Source of the DNA: an uncultured Ruminococcus sp.
GTDB taxonomy: Bacteria > Bacillota > Clostridia > Oscillospirales > Ruminococcaceae
Direction of reading: 5' to 3'
DNA length: 51,443 bases
Assembly: GCF_937915125.1 (NCBI RefSeq)
Contig: NZ_CALDMP010000080.1
Span: 1-51,443 of the forward strand
This document shows positions 33,492 to 42,355 of this stretch, piece by piece. The position numbers were made by a program, and so were the translations under genes. Every line of letters begins with the position of its first letter. Position 1 is the stretch's first letter. The notes under the pieces were generated by a model. It did not search any database. It saw nothing but the letters and a program-made list of their open reading frames with translations, and was not told the origin of the DNA.

Positions 33492-34880
33492 TTAGAATTC
33501 CATCTTGCCGCTGAGGTAATCTACCAGTTCACCAATAGGCATACGTACCTGTTCCATGGTATCACGGTCACGGACAGTAACACAGTTGTCATTTTCAACA
33601 GTCTCGAAGTCCACGGTGATGCAGAACGGTGTACCGATCTCATCCTGACGGCGGTAGCGCTTGCCGATGGAACCCGTCTCATCGTAGTCAACAGGGAAGT
33701 GCTTTGCCAGCTGTGCATAGACTTCCTGCGCCTTTTCGCTGAGCTTCTTGGACAGAGGCAGAACAGCAGCCTTGAAGGGTGCCAGTGCCGGGTGGAAGTG
33801 CATTACCACACGGGTATCGTTCTTCTCGGCATCAACCACTTCCTCGTCATAAGCCTCGGTGACGATGGACAGGAACAGACGTTCTACGCCCAGGGATGGC
33901 TCAATTACATAGGGGATGTACTTGGTGTTGGTCTCCGGATCGAAGTATTCCAGAGACTTGCCGCTGTGATTCTGGTGCTGTGTCAGGTCGTAGTTGGTTC
34001 TGTCTGCTACGCCCCACAATTCGCCCCAACCGAAGCTGAACTTATATTCAAAGTCAGTGGTTGCCTTGGAGTAGAAGCACAGCTCTTCCGGATCGTGGTC
34101 ACGGAGCCGCAGGTTCTCTTCCTTGATGCCCAGAGACAGCAGGAAGTTCTTGCAATAGCCTCTCCAGTACTGGAACCATTCCAGGTCAGTATCCGGCTTG
34201 CAGAAGAATTCCAGTTCCATCTGCTCGAATTCACGGACACGGAAAATGAAGTTACCCGGTGTGATCTCGTTACGGAAGGACTTACCGATCTGTGCAACGC
34301 CGAAGGGCAGCTTTTTCCGGGTAGTTCTCTGGATATTGGCGAAGTTGACGAAAATACCCTGAGCTGTTTCCGGGCGGAGATACAGCTCAGACTTGGAGTC
34401 CTCAGTAACGCCCTGGAAGGTCTTGAACATCAGGTTGAACTGACGGATATCGGTAAAGTCCGCCTTGCCGCAGTTGGGGCAGGTGATACCTTTTTCCCGG
34501 ATATAATCCATCATCTGCTGATTTGTCCAGCCGGCAGGATTGGTGCCGTCGAAGTTTTCGATAAGGTTATCTGCACGGTGTCTGGTCTTGCAGGACTTGC
34601 AGTCCATGAGGGGATCGGAGAAGCCGCCCAGGTGACCGGAGGCAACCCATGTTTCCGGGTTCATGAGGATAGAAGCGTCCAGACCTACGTTATAGGGGGA
34701 CTCCTGGACGAATTTCTTCCACCATGCCTTTTTGATGTTATTTTTCAGTTCCACACCCAGGGGGCCGTAGTCCCATGAGTTAGCCAGACCACCGTAAATT
34801 TCCGAGCCGGGGTATACGAAACCGCGGGATTTACAGAGGTCTACGATTTTATCCATGCTTTTTTGTTCATTGGTCAGCAT
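33492..34880 (-). CDS. glyQS: Glycyl-tRNA synthetase (homodimeric, class II)
   Basis: A 462-residue enzyme that charges tRNA-Gly. The N-terminus has FVYPGSEIYGGLANSWDYGP. Cysteine pairs CKSCKTRHRADN and CPNCGKADF probably bind zinc. The class II motifs include FRNEITPGNFIFRVREFEQME and GVERLFL. The C-terminal anticodon-binding domain is at about 365-462. This is the single-chain type of Gram-positives, not the alpha2beta2 enzyme. It is monocistronic with its own promoter. No T-box leader fits in the short upstream region. Confidence 0.97.
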   Translation of the reverse strand: MLTNEQKSMDKIVDLCKSRGFVYPGSEIYGGLANSWDYGPLGVELKNNIKKAWWKKFVQESPYNVGLDASILMNPETWVASGHLGGFSDPLMDCKSCKTRHRADNLIENFDGTNPAGWTNQQMMDYIREKGITCPNCGKADFTDIRQFNLMFKTFQGVTEDSKSELYLRPETAQGIFVNFANIQRTTRKKLPFGVAQIGKSFRNEITPGNFIFRVREFEQMELEFFCKPDTDLEWFQYWRGYCKNFLLSLGIKEENLRLRDHDPEELCFYSKATTDFEYKFSFGWGELWGVADRTNYDLTQHQNHSGKSLEYFDPETNTKYIPYVIEPSLGVERLFLSIVTEAYDEEVVDAEKNDTRVVMHFHPALAPFKAAVLPLSKKLSEKAQEVYAQLAKHFPVDYDETGSIGKRYRRQDEIGTPFCITVDFETVENDNCVTVRDRDTMEQVRMPIGELVDYLSGKMEF

Positions 34881-34917
34881 TTTGCATTCTCCCTTATATA
34901 AAAATGATATCTTTTAT

Positions 34918-34946
34918 ATTTTACCGGAAAACGGGCGAATTGTCAA
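34918..34946 (-). promoter_or_regulatory. Sigma-A promoter of glyQS
   Basis: On the minus strand TTGACA (34946-34941), 17 bases, TAAAAT (34923-34918), about 35 bases before the start codon. Confidence 0.8.
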
Positions 34947-34976
34947 GTATTTTCTTAAAATGCATTGTGATGATTG

Positions 34977-35363
34977 TTAAGACTCCTGCTGACACTGTCT
35001 CTCACAAATGGAAAACCAACTGCAATCGCCGCAGATCTGCGCCAATCTGCCCTGAGAGAGTATACATGTTTCCACCAACTGCCGGAAGTCACTCCAGTGC
35101 AGCGCATCCCCCTCCGCCAGTCCGCACAGCCGCAGCACAGCGTGGTCATATCCGGCAACTTTTTCAGCGGCATCGCATCCCTGGGAAAAATTGTGGGGAC
35201 AGGCTTCGCAAATGCAGTCTGCACCCACAGCCAGGGAGAGCATGGGATTTTCCCGGTCAAACAGTGCGATTTTTTCCGCCATATTTGCCGTAAATGCTTC
35301 GCTGTAGCCGTGTCCGCAGAAAAACTGGATACAAAGCCCGTGGTGGGGACGCAGCTTATACAC
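34977..35363 (-). CDS. DUF1284 protein, putative iron-sulfur protein
   Basis: A 128-residue cytosolic protein of the DUF1284 family. It has YKLRPHHGLCIQFFCGHGYS at the N-terminus and cysteine clusters CICEACPHN and ICGDCSWFSIC that could bind an Fe-S cluster. The function is unknown. GTG 35363 is preferred because the family starts right before KLRPHH. It overlaps the last codons of bioY by eight bases and has no strong ribosome site of its own, so translation is probably coupled to bioY. A TTG at 35408 would add 15 residues without family similarity. Confidence 0.82.
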   Translation of the reverse strand: MYKLRPHHGLCIQFFCGHGYSEAFTANMAEKIALFDRENPMLSLAVGADCICEACPHNFSQGCDAAEKVAGYDHAVLRLCGLAEGDALHWSDFRQLVETCILSQGRLAQICGDCSWFSICERQCQQES

Positions 35364-35958
35364 GATGGATGAAGCGCTTCGGAATACGCTTTGCAATGAG
35401 GATGGCAAGGGCGATCTTTACCAGATCGGGGATAATAAAGGGGAATACACACCATCCCAGAGCGGTAATCAGTCCCACAGCACCGTTGGCATTGGCATAG
35501 ACGATCATGAACCATGCTGTGCCGAAAGCATAGCACACAAGCAGCCCTAGCACCATGGCGATGATCATCACCGGGAGCTTCTCACCGAAAAAGTGAGTGA
35601 TCGCCCAGTATAACAGCGCTGTGAACAGGAATCCTATAATGTAACCGCCTGTGGTGCCCATCAGCACGCCCATGCCGCCGGAAAAACCGGCAAAGACAGG
35701 AACGCCTACTGCACCCAGGACAATATATACCAGCACGGAAATGCTTCCGGATTTTCCGCCCAGCGTCCCCAGCGCACAGAAAATCGCAAAGGTCTGTAAT
35801 GTAAAGGGTACGGTCATGGGAATCTGGATCCAGGAGCAGACTGCCATAATGGCGGCAAAAAGTGCGATCTGCACCATGGCAACGATCTTCTGATGCTGAT
35901 TCCGGGAGACAGATGTGCCGGTTTCCGTGGGAATTGTGGTTTGTGTTTGCTGTTTCAT
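35356..35958 (-). CDS. bioY: Biotin transporter BioY (ECF S component)
   Basis: A 200-residue membrane protein with about six helices. The BioY signature is AAIMAVCSWIQIPMTVPFTLQTF, followed by LGAVGVPVFAGFSGG. It captures biotin outside the cell and hands it to the shared ECF energising module (EcfA1A2T), which is not in this window. AAGGAG precedes the start. The upstream region holds a promoter flanked by TTGTCAACC-type half-sites, consistent with biotin-responsive control. Confidence 0.95.
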   Translation of the reverse strand: MKQQTQTTIPTETGTSVSRNQHQKIVAMVQIALFAAIMAVCSWIQIPMTVPFTLQTFAIFCALGTLGGKSGSISVLVYIVLGAVGVPVFAGFSGGMGVLMGTTGGYIIGFLFTALLYWAITHFFGEKLPVMIIAMVLGLLVCYAFGTAWFMIVYANANGAVGLITALGWCVFPFIIPDLVKIALAILIAKRIPKRFIHRV

Positions 35959-36004
35959 AAGACATAACTCCTTTTCTCATTTGTCACCGTAAAAGAGTGC
36001 TAAC

Positions 36005-36077
36005 GGTTGACAAATATGATTATACCATAGGATATGCGAATTGTCAACCGAATATTATATTAAATTTGGTTGACTAA
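36005..36077 (-). promoter_or_regulatory. bioY promoter with BirA-like operator half-sites
   Basis: The minus strand has TTGACA (36047-36042), 17 bases, TATAAT (36024-36019). The -35 lies inside a half-site GGTTGACAA that pairs with GTCAACC 18 bases upstream (36068-36074). A third half-site, TTTGTCAACC, lies just downstream of the -10. Known BirA sites are inverted repeats of TTGTTAACC/GGTTAACAA type, so repression by a bifunctional biotin ligase is the best guess. Confidence 0.6.
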
Positions 36078-36174
36078 TATTCTGTCGCAGGATAGGAAAT
36101 AGATAAAAATAGATAAAAACAGCACTTCGATTCATGAATACATTGTAAAAAATCACGAAAATAAAAAAACGCCC

Positions 36175-36203
36175 TTGACAATTGACTGAAATCGTGGTAA
36201 ATT
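36175..36203 (+). promoter_or_regulatory. Sigma-A promoter of the hrcA operon
   Basis: TTGACA (36175-36180), 17 bases, TAAATT (36198-36203), directly followed by a CIRCE element. Confidence 0.82.
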
Positions 36204-36207
36204 AGTG

Positions 36208-36234
36208 TTAGCACTCAGAGAGATTGAGTGCTAA
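36208..36234 (+). promoter_or_regulatory. CIRCE operator of the hrcA operon
   Basis: TTAGCACTC, nine bases, GAGTGCTAA: a perfect match to the CIRCE consensus. It provides autoregulation of hrcA and control of grpE, dnaK and dnaJ. Confidence 0.97.
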
Positions 36235-36271
36235 CACTTGAAAAGTGAATCTGCCAGAAAGGATGGTCAGT

Positions 36272-37330
36272 GTGGATGCTCGGAAACGTCGGATTTTATC
36301 GGCGGTAGTTGATTTATATATTCGTACCGGTGAGCCGGTGGGTTCCAAGACCATCTCACAGCTGCCGGACATTCACGTGTCGGCTGCGACAGTCCGCAAT
36401 GACATGGCAGTTTTAGAAGAACTGGGCTATCTGGAACAGCCCCACACATCGGCAGGGCGTGTGCCCACATTCAGCGGCTATCGCATGTATATTGAAGAGA
36501 TCGGCGCCAGCAGCACCCTTCCCGAGGAAGAGCGGGAACGACTAGATGAGATGCTGGGGGATGAATCCCAGCTGACGGAGGATCTGATCTTGCAGAGTGC
36601 CACGGCGGCACTTTCCCAGATCACCCAGTGTGCTACAGTGGTCTCCAATTTTGCACCGAAATATTCCGTGATTACAAAGGTGGATGTGATCCCTACGGGA
36701 AAGCGGATGTATGTGGTGCTCCTGATCACATCCGACGGCAAGATCAAGAACCGTGCCTGTCGCCTTCAGTTTGATCTGACCCATGAGCATATGGATTTCT
36801 TCAAACACTTTATGGAGGAAAATCTGGAGGGCGTTTCCGTTTCGGATCTGTCGGATGAAAAGATGGAGCAGATGGTCACTGCCATGGGCACCTATATGAT
36901 GACGCTGAGCCCACTGGTACAGGGCATTTGCGAAATGTCCAGAGATCTGCAAAAAAATGAGCTGTACGTCACAGGCGAGCAGAATTTGTTTTCCTGCGAG
37001 GATCTGGACAAAGCCGAAGTGGCACAGTTTATGCTGCACAAGCAGGATTTGTCCGGACTGCTGGACGATTCCTTCCAGGGTATCAAGGTCATGTTCGGCG
37101 AAGAGGGCAACGATTTTGTCATCGGCAATTCCAGCATGATCGTGTCCAAATACCAGAAAGGTGAGCACACAGCCGGTTCCCTTGGCGTCATTGGCCCGGT
37201 GCGGCTGAATTACGCCAAGATCATTCCATATATTGAATATTTCACCGAGAAGATTTCGCATCTGATTTCGGAAGAGGAGCCAGAAGAACTCAAACTGGAA
37301 CAGAAACCGGATCAGCCGGAGCAATTGTAG
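36272..37330 (+). CDS. hrcA: Heat-inducible transcription repressor HrcA
   Basis: A 352-residue repressor that binds CIRCE at normal temperature. The N-terminal winged helix contains LYIRTGEPVGSKTI, VSAATVRNDMAVLEELGYLEQPHTSAGRVPT. The rest is the GAF-like and dimerisation region. The start GTG 36272 (MDARKRRIL) matches the family and lies 9 bases after AGAAAGGA; earlier in-frame codons overlap that site. An acidic tail (EEEPEELKLEQ) extends beyond the usual end. Confidence 0.96.
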   Translation: MDARKRRILSAVVDLYIRTGEPVGSKTISQLPDIHVSAATVRNDMAVLEELGYLEQPHTSAGRVPTFSGYRMYIEEIGASSTLPEEERERLDEMLGDESQLTEDLILQSATAALSQITQCATVVSNFAPKYSVITKVDVIPTGKRMYVVLLITSDGKIKNRACRLQFDLTHEHMDFFKHFMEENLEGVSVSDLSDEKMEQMVTAMGTYMMTLSPLVQGICEMSRDLQKNELYVTGEQNLFSCEDLDKAEVAQFMLHKQDLSGLLDDSFQGIKVMFGEEGNDFVIGNSSMIVSKYQKGEHTAGSLGVIGPVRLNYAKIIPYIEYFTEKISHLISEEEPEELKLEQKPDQPEQL

Positions 37331-37349
37331 AGGAAAGGATGTGCTTTTG

Positions 37350-37964
37350 ATGGAAAACGAAAAGGACGATCTGAAACAGGAAAAAACCACAGAGGAGACT
37401 GCGCCGGAAACAGAAACAACGCCGGAAGCAGAAGCTGCACCGGAGCCGGAAACTGCTGAAAAGGCAGCGGAGGAGCCGGAAAAGGAAACCAAGGACGACA
37501 AAAAGAAGAAGAAAAAAGATCTGAAGGATGCCCTGGAAAAGAAAGAGGCAGAACTGGCAGAGCAGAAAGACCAGTACCTGCGGCTTATGGCAGAGTATCA
37601 GAACTACCGGAACCGCACCACGGAGGAGAAGAAAAAGATTTACGGCGATGCCAAGGTGGATTGCGTCAAGGAATTGCTGGGTGTTATGGACACGTTTGAG
37701 CGTGCACTGGAGGCACCCTGTACCGATGAGAATTATAAAAAAGGCGTGGAGCTGACCTTCACCCAGATTCAGAAGGCATTCGAAAAGCTGGGCGTTACAG
37801 AGGTTGCAGCACTGGGTGAGACATTTGATCCCAATTTGCACAATGCCATCAAGCAGGTGGACGACAGCGACTATGAAAGCGACAAGGTCTGTGAGGTATT
37901 CCAGAAGGGTTACATGCTGGGTGACCGGCTCATCCGTCCGGCAATGGTTGCCGTTTCTGTTTAG
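37350..37964 (+). CDS. grpE: Nucleotide exchange factor GrpE
   Basis: A 204-residue cofactor that releases ADP from DnaK. An unusually long acidic and Glu/Pro/Thr-rich N-terminal tail (about 1-50) leads into the charged coiled coil (about 50-95). The C-terminal beta domain ends EVFQKGYMLGDRLIRPAMVAV, the GrpE signature. The start ATG 37350 is chosen over GTG 37341, which is too close to AGGAAAGGA. Confidence 0.96.
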   Translation: MENEKDDLKQEKTTEETAPETETTPEAEAAPEPETAEKAAEEPEKETKDDKKKKKKDLKDALEKKEAELAEQKDQYLRLMAEYQNYRNRTTEEKKKIYGDAKVDCVKELLGVMDTFERALEAPCTDENYKKGVELTFTQIQKAFEKLGVTEVAALGETFDPNLHNAIKQVDDSDYESDKVCEVFQKGYMLGDRLIRPAMVAVSV

Positions 37965-37978
37965 TCAGGAGGGTGCTC

Positions 37979-38647
37979 TTGAAAAAACATACAGCATCGC
38001 TCATGACAGCGGCAATGCTTCTGACTGTGGCGTGGATGACGGGATGCGATTCCGGGAAGGTGGAACAGACCGGAACGGACGTTTCTGCTGTGGAAACAAC
38101 AGCACTGACATTGAGCAGTGCAGATGGTGCTTCTACAGAAAGTCAGACGGCATCCGCCGCTGCAACAGCAGCAGATTCCCAGGAAAGCGGACAGTCGAAT
38201 CTGGAATTCGACAGCTATGATGCATTTTTGGAATCTTTGGGAGAACATTATCCCGGTGTGGCAATGATCGCACCGTCCCAGATCGTTTCCGGGGAATGGA
38301 CGGTCACGAAAGTTTATCTTCTTATTTCCGGAGAACAGCCTCTTTATGAGTATGCTGTGACAACGCCGGAAGGAGATTCACTGCTGCTTACGGTGTCCCA
38401 TGAAATGCAGTTTGCATCTGCGGAGGAATTGAAATCACAGCTGGAAGCATCTGACAGCACACAGATACAGGATGGCTATATCGGCAGCAGCTGGGTGGTT
38501 TGCAAGGTGGAGAATCCGGAGGCGTATGCGCTGTACGGACTGACCGGTGATGAAAGCGTCTATTATGCGCTGATCGGTGCAGATGCAGAGGGCAATACTC
38601 TGGAGCCGGAGGAATTGCAGACCTATCACGACACCATGCGGCTATAG
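37979..38647 (+). CDS. Hypothetical lipoprotein within the heat-shock operon
   Basis: A 222-residue exported protein. The signal peptide ends AWMTGC with lipidated Cys23. A Ser/Thr/Ala-rich linker (about 25-70) and a globular domain of about 140 residues follow. That domain contains EHYPGVAMIAPSQI and WTVTKVYLL and is not recognised. The start is TTG 37979, six bases after AGGAGGG; the GTG at 37973 is inside that site. It lies 14 bases after grpE and 102 before dnaK, in the same direction. A lipoprotein here is not part of the standard hrcA-grpE-dnaK-dnaJ operon. Confidence 0.78.
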   Translation: MKKHTASLMTAAMLLTVAWMTGCDSGKVEQTGTDVSAVETTALTLSSADGASTESQTASAAATAADSQESGQSNLEFDSYDAFLESLGEHYPGVAMIAPSQIVSGEWTVTKVYLLISGEQPLYEYAVTTPEGDSLLLTVSHEMQFASAEELKSQLEASDSTQIQDGYIGSSWVVCKVENPEAYALYGLTGDESVYYALIGADAEGNTLEPEELQTYHDTMRL

Positions 38648-38749
38648 CAAAAAACTCCTGCCCGAAAGGACAGTTCATATAAATCATTACAATCTATTTT
38701 TTTGATATGTCCCCGCCAAAGCGGGAAATGCAGAAAGGAAGAGATTACT

Positions 38750-40594
38750 ATGGGAAAAATTATTGGTATCGACCTGGGAACCACAAACTCCTGCGTCGCA
38801 GTTATGGAGGGCGGTAACGCCGTTGTTATCCCCAACGCAGAGGGCGCAAGAACCACACCGTCTGTTGTGGGCTTCTCCAAGACCGGCGAGCGTCTGGTTG
38901 GTCAGACGGCAAAGCGCCAGGCAATCGCAAACCCGGAGCGCACCATTTCCTCCATCAAGCGCCACATGGGCAGCGACTACAAAGTAGACATTGACGGCAA
39001 GAAGTATACACCTCAGGAAATTTCCGCAATGATCCTGCAGAAGCTGAAAACCGATGCAGAGGCTTATCTGGGTCAGCCGGTAACAGAAGCAGTTATCACC
39101 GTTCCGGCATACTTCACCGATGCACAGCGTCAGGCAACCAAGGACGCAGGACAGATCGCAGGTCTGACAGTAAAGCGTATCATCAACGAGCCTACCGCAG
39201 CTGCACTTTCTTATGGTATTGACAAGGAAGATGACCAGCGTGTTATGGTTTATGACCTGGGCGGCGGTACTTTCGATGTCTCCATTATCGAAATGGGCGA
39301 TGGTGTACAGCAGGTACTGGCAACAGCTGGTAACAACCGTCTGGGCGGCGACGACTTCGACCAGAGAATCATCAACTGGATGGTTGAAGAATTCAAGAAG
39401 ACTGAGGGCATTGACCTGTCCAACGATAAGATGGCAGTACAGCGTCTGAAGGATGCCGCAGAAAAGGCAAAGATCGAGCTGTCCTCTACTACCACGACCA
39501 ACATCAACATTCCGTTTATCACAGCAGATGCAAGCGGTGCAAAGCACCTGGATATGAACCTGACTGTGGCGAAGTTCAATGAGCTGACACGTGACCTGGT
39601 AGATGCTACTATGGGTCCGGTACAGCAGGCACTGTCCGACAGCGGTCTGTCTCCGTCAGATCTGAACAAGGTGCTCATGGTCGGCGGTTCTTCCAGAATC
39701 CCGGCTGTACAGGAAGCAGTACGCTCCAAGCTGGGCAAGGAACCGTTCAAGGGCATTAACCCGGATGAGTGCGTAGCACTGGGTGCTGCATATCAGGGCG
39801 GCGTTCTCGGCGGCGACGTCAAGGATGGTCTGCTGCTGTTGGATGTTACCCCGCTGTCTCTGGGTCTGGAGACCATGGGCGGTGTCTGCACCAAGATCAT
39901 CGAGAGAAATACCACTATCCCCACCAAGAAGAGCCAGATCTTCTCCACTGCTGCGGATAATCAGTCTGCTGTAGATATCAACGTACTCCAGGGTGAACGT
40001 GAGTTCGCACGGGATAACAAGCAGCTGGGAACCTTCCGTCTGGATGGCATCGCTCCGGCTCCGAGAGGAGTACCTCAGATCGAAGTTACCTTCGATATCG
40101 ACCAGAACGGTATCGTACACGTAACTGCAAAGGATCTGGGCACCGGCAAGGAGCAGGATATCAAGATCACTGCTTCTACCAACATGTCCAAGGACGATAT
40201 CGACAAGGCTGTGAAGGAAGCTGAGCAGTATGCCGAAGAGGATAAGAAGCGCCGTGAGGAAGTGGATACCAAGAACAACGCAGAGAGCCTGTGCTTCCAG
40301 TGCGAGAACGCACTGAAGGAATTCGGCGACAAGGTTGATGCGGCAGACAAGTCCGACATCGAAGCCAAGATCGCAGACCTGAAGACTGCACTGGGCGGCA
40401 GCGACAGCGCAGCCATCAAGGAAAAGTCCGATGCACTCCAGCAGGCATTCTATGCACTGTCCTCGAAGATGTATCAGCAGACAGGCGGTCAGCCGGGCGC
40501 AGACCCGAATATGGGCGGCGCTGACTTCGGCGGTGCAGCTGGCGGCGGCGCAAATGATGACGGTGTCGTTGACGCTGATTTTAAGGAAGTTTAA
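38750..40594 (+). CDS. dnaK: Molecular chaperone DnaK (Hsp70)
   Basis: A 614-residue ATP-dependent chaperone. The N-terminal ATPase domain begins GKIIGIDLGTTNSCVAVMEG and has VYDLGGGTFDVSI and VGGSSRIPAVQ. The substrate-binding domain starts after the linker DGLLLLDVTPLSLG. The C-terminal lid ends in a Gly-rich tail and DDGVVDADFKEV. The start ATG 38750 follows AGAAAGGAAG. Confidence 0.98.
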   Translation: MGKIIGIDLGTTNSCVAVMEGGNAVVIPNAEGARTTPSVVGFSKTGERLVGQTAKRQAIANPERTISSIKRHMGSDYKVDIDGKKYTPQEISAMILQKLKTDAEAYLGQPVTEAVITVPAYFTDAQRQATKDAGQIAGLTVKRIINEPTAAALSYGIDKEDDQRVMVYDLGGGTFDVSIIEMGDGVQQVLATAGNNRLGGDDFDQRIINWMVEEFKKTEGIDLSNDKMAVQRLKDAAEKAKIELSSTTTTNINIPFITADASGAKHLDMNLTVAKFNELTRDLVDATMGPVQQALSDSGLSPSDLNKVLMVGGSSRIPAVQEAVRSKLGKEPFKGINPDECVALGAAYQGGVLGGDVKDGLLLLDVTPLSLGLETMGGVCTKIIERNTTIPTKKSQIFSTAADNQSAVDINVLQGEREFARDNKQLGTFRLDGIAPAPRGVPQIEVTFDIDQNGIVHVTAKDLGTGKEQDIKITASTNMSKDDIDKAVKEAEQYAEEDKKRREEVDTKNNAESLCFQCENALKEFGDKVDAADKSDIEAKIADLKTALGGSDSAAIKEKSDALQQAFYALSSKMYQQTGGQPGADPNMGGADFGGAAGGGANDDGVVDADFKEV

Positions 40595-40691
40595 TATAAT
40601 CGGCTGAAACGCCGTGAAATAAGGATGCGGTGACGGGGCAGGTTTCGGCTTGTCCCGGCATCGTTGTATATAGGAAAGGAGCCGGCATATC

Positions 40692-41849
40692 ATGGCAGAA
40701 AAACGGGATTATTACGAGGTGCTGGGGCTGAAAAAAGGTGCGTCCGAGGATGAGATCAAAAAGGCGTTCAAGACATTGGCGAGAAAGTATCATCCCGATC
40801 TGCATCCGGACGACCAGGAAGCCGCAGAGAAATTCAAGGAGATCAACGAAGCATACGAGGTGCTTTCTGATTCGGATAAGCGTGCACGGTACGATCAGTT
40901 CGGTCATGCCGGCGTAGATCCCAATTACGGCGGCGGTGCCGGTTACGGCGGCGGCTTCGGTGGCTTCGGCGATGTGGGCGATATTTTTGACAGTATTTTC
41001 GGCGGCTTTGGCGGTTTCGGCGGCAGCAGAAGTACTGCGTCCAACGCCAACGCACCCAGACGGGGTGGCGATGTGAACAGCAGTGTTACCATTGATTTCA
41101 TGGAGGCATGCAAGGGCGTCAAGAAAAAAATGCGCGTCACCCACATGGTGAAGTGCGACCAGTGCGGTGGTTCCGGTTCGGACGCCAATACGACCACTAC
41201 CACCTGTTCGGAATGTAACGGTCAGGGTTCTGTCCGTGTGAACCAGCGGACGCCCTTTGGCGTGATCTCCACCACAAAGGTCTGCTCCCGCTGCGGCGGT
41301 AAGGGCAAGATCGTCACCAATCCGTGCAGCAAGTGCCGGGGCAGCGGACGGTTCCGCACCACAACAGATATCGAGCTGAAAGTTCCTGCTGGCATCGACA
41401 ACGGGCAGGTGCTCCGTGTCAGCGGTCAGGGCGATGCAGGTGTCAACGGCGGCACCAGCGGCGATCTGAACGTCTCTGTTACCGTGCGTTCTCACGAGCT
41501 GTTCACCCGAAACGGCAACGATATTTACTGCGAGATCCCCATTACCTATGCCCAGGCTGTTCTGGGTGACAAGGTCACAGTACCTACCATCAAGGGCAAA
41601 GTGGAATATGACATCCCTGAGGGTACCCAGAGCGGCACCAAGTTCCGTCTCCGCGGCGAGGGCGTGAAGTATCTGGGCAGAGAATCCTATGGCGACCAGT
41701 ATGTGACTGTCGTGGTGGAAGTGCCGAAAAAGCTCACGAAACAGCAAAAGGAACTGCTGAAAAAATTTGATGATTCCCTGGAGGAAAAAAACCAGGTGAA
41801 GCGCCAGAATTTCTTTGAAAAGCTCAAGCGCAAGTTTGACCAGCAGTAA
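40692..41849 (+). CDS. dnaJ: Chaperone DnaJ (Hsp40)
   Basis: A 385-residue class I J-protein that stimulates DnaK. The J domain has the HPD motif (YHPDLHPDD). A Gly/Phe-rich region (about 75-115) and a zinc domain with four CxxCxGxG motifs (CDQCGGSG, CSECNGQG, CSRCGGKG, CSKCRGSG) follow, then the substrate-binding C-terminal domains. It ends the operon before a strong terminator. Confidence 0.97.
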   Translation: MAEKRDYYEVLGLKKGASEDEIKKAFKTLARKYHPDLHPDDQEAAEKFKEINEAYEVLSDSDKRARYDQFGHAGVDPNYGGGAGYGGGFGGFGDVGDIFDSIFGGFGGFGGSRSTASNANAPRRGGDVNSSVTIDFMEACKGVKKKMRVTHMVKCDQCGGSGSDANTTTTTCSECNGQGSVRVNQRTPFGVISTTKVCSRCGGKGKIVTNPCSKCRGSGRFRTTTDIELKVPAGIDNGQVLRVSGQGDAGVNGGTSGDLNVSVTVRSHELFTRNGNDIYCEIPITYAQAVLGDKVTVPTIKGKVEYDIPEGTQSGTKFRLRGEGVKYLGRESYGDQYVTVVVEVPKKLTKQQKELLKKFDDSLEEKNQVKRQNFFEKLKRKFDQQ

Positions 41850-41869
41850 TTCGCATTAACCGCATAAAC

Positions 41870-41912
41870 AAAAAACCTACCTCATACCATTATGGTATCC
41901 GGTAGGTTTTTT
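41870..41912 (+). terminator. Terminator of the hrcA-dnaJ operon
   Basis: AAAAAACCTACC pairs with GGTAGGTTTTTT, with an inner ATACCATTATGGTAT hairpin. The symmetrical T tracts make it able to serve both strands, including the minus-strand lipoprotein gene to its right. Confidence 0.9.
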
Positions 41913-41950
41913 CACGTATGGCAGGGGATTCCTGCCAAAGAATCGGACGG

Positions 41951-42355
41951 TTATCTGTTCTGATTCTTTTCCCCGGTGTGTGTGGTAGTCTCGGTTTTGG
42001 AGTTCTCTCCCCCGCCCAGGACGTCGCCTACGGCATCGCCGGCATCCTTGACCACGTCACCGGCAGCGTCACCGGCGTCCTTGACCACATCGCCGGCACC
42101 TGTCACGATGTCACGTGCGCCGTTTTCCACATCGGTGACCACATCGCCAACAACACCGTTGCCGTCATTGTCGGTGTGGTCGTCATTGTTGTTGTCAACC
42201 ACGTTGGTTTCGGTGTTGTTCTTGTTTTCCTCTGTGACAGTACTTGTGGTATTGTTTCCGTTGGAATCATTGTTTCTGCCGCCGCAGCCGGTCAGCATGG
42301 CAGCTGTCAACAGCAGTGCTGCGGGCAGTGCCAGATATCGATAGGTTCTTTTCAT
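41951..42355 (-). CDS. Small lipoprotein with GDVVKDAGDA repeats
   Basis: A 134-residue surface lipoprotein. The signal peptide ends AAMLTGC with Cys24. An Asn/Asp/Thr-rich linker (about 26-70) is followed by an amphipathic repeat region with tandem GDVVKDAGDA units (GDVVKDAGDAAGDVVKDAGD). This resembles lipid- or surface-associated helices of the apolipoprotein/LEA type. A hydrophilic Thr/Glu tail ends the protein. AGGTG lies 7 bases before ATG 42355. The function is unknown. Confidence 0.75.
   Translation of the reverse strand: MKRTYRYLALPAALLLTAAMLTGCGGRNNDSNGNNTTSTVTEENKNNTETNVVDNNNDDHTDNDGNGVVGDVVTDVENGARDIVTGAGDVVKDAGDAAGDVVKDAGDAVGDVLGGGENSKTETTTHTGEKNQNR

Noticed and set aside
34881..34976. 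T-box leader for glyQS
   Set aside because: The promoter -10 lies about 40 bases from the start codon, leaving no room for a T-box structure.
40943..41203. Pro/Lys-rich minus-strand frame opposite the dnaJ Gly/Phe region
   Set aside because: PKPPKPP is the antisense of the GGFGGFG repeats of DnaJ.
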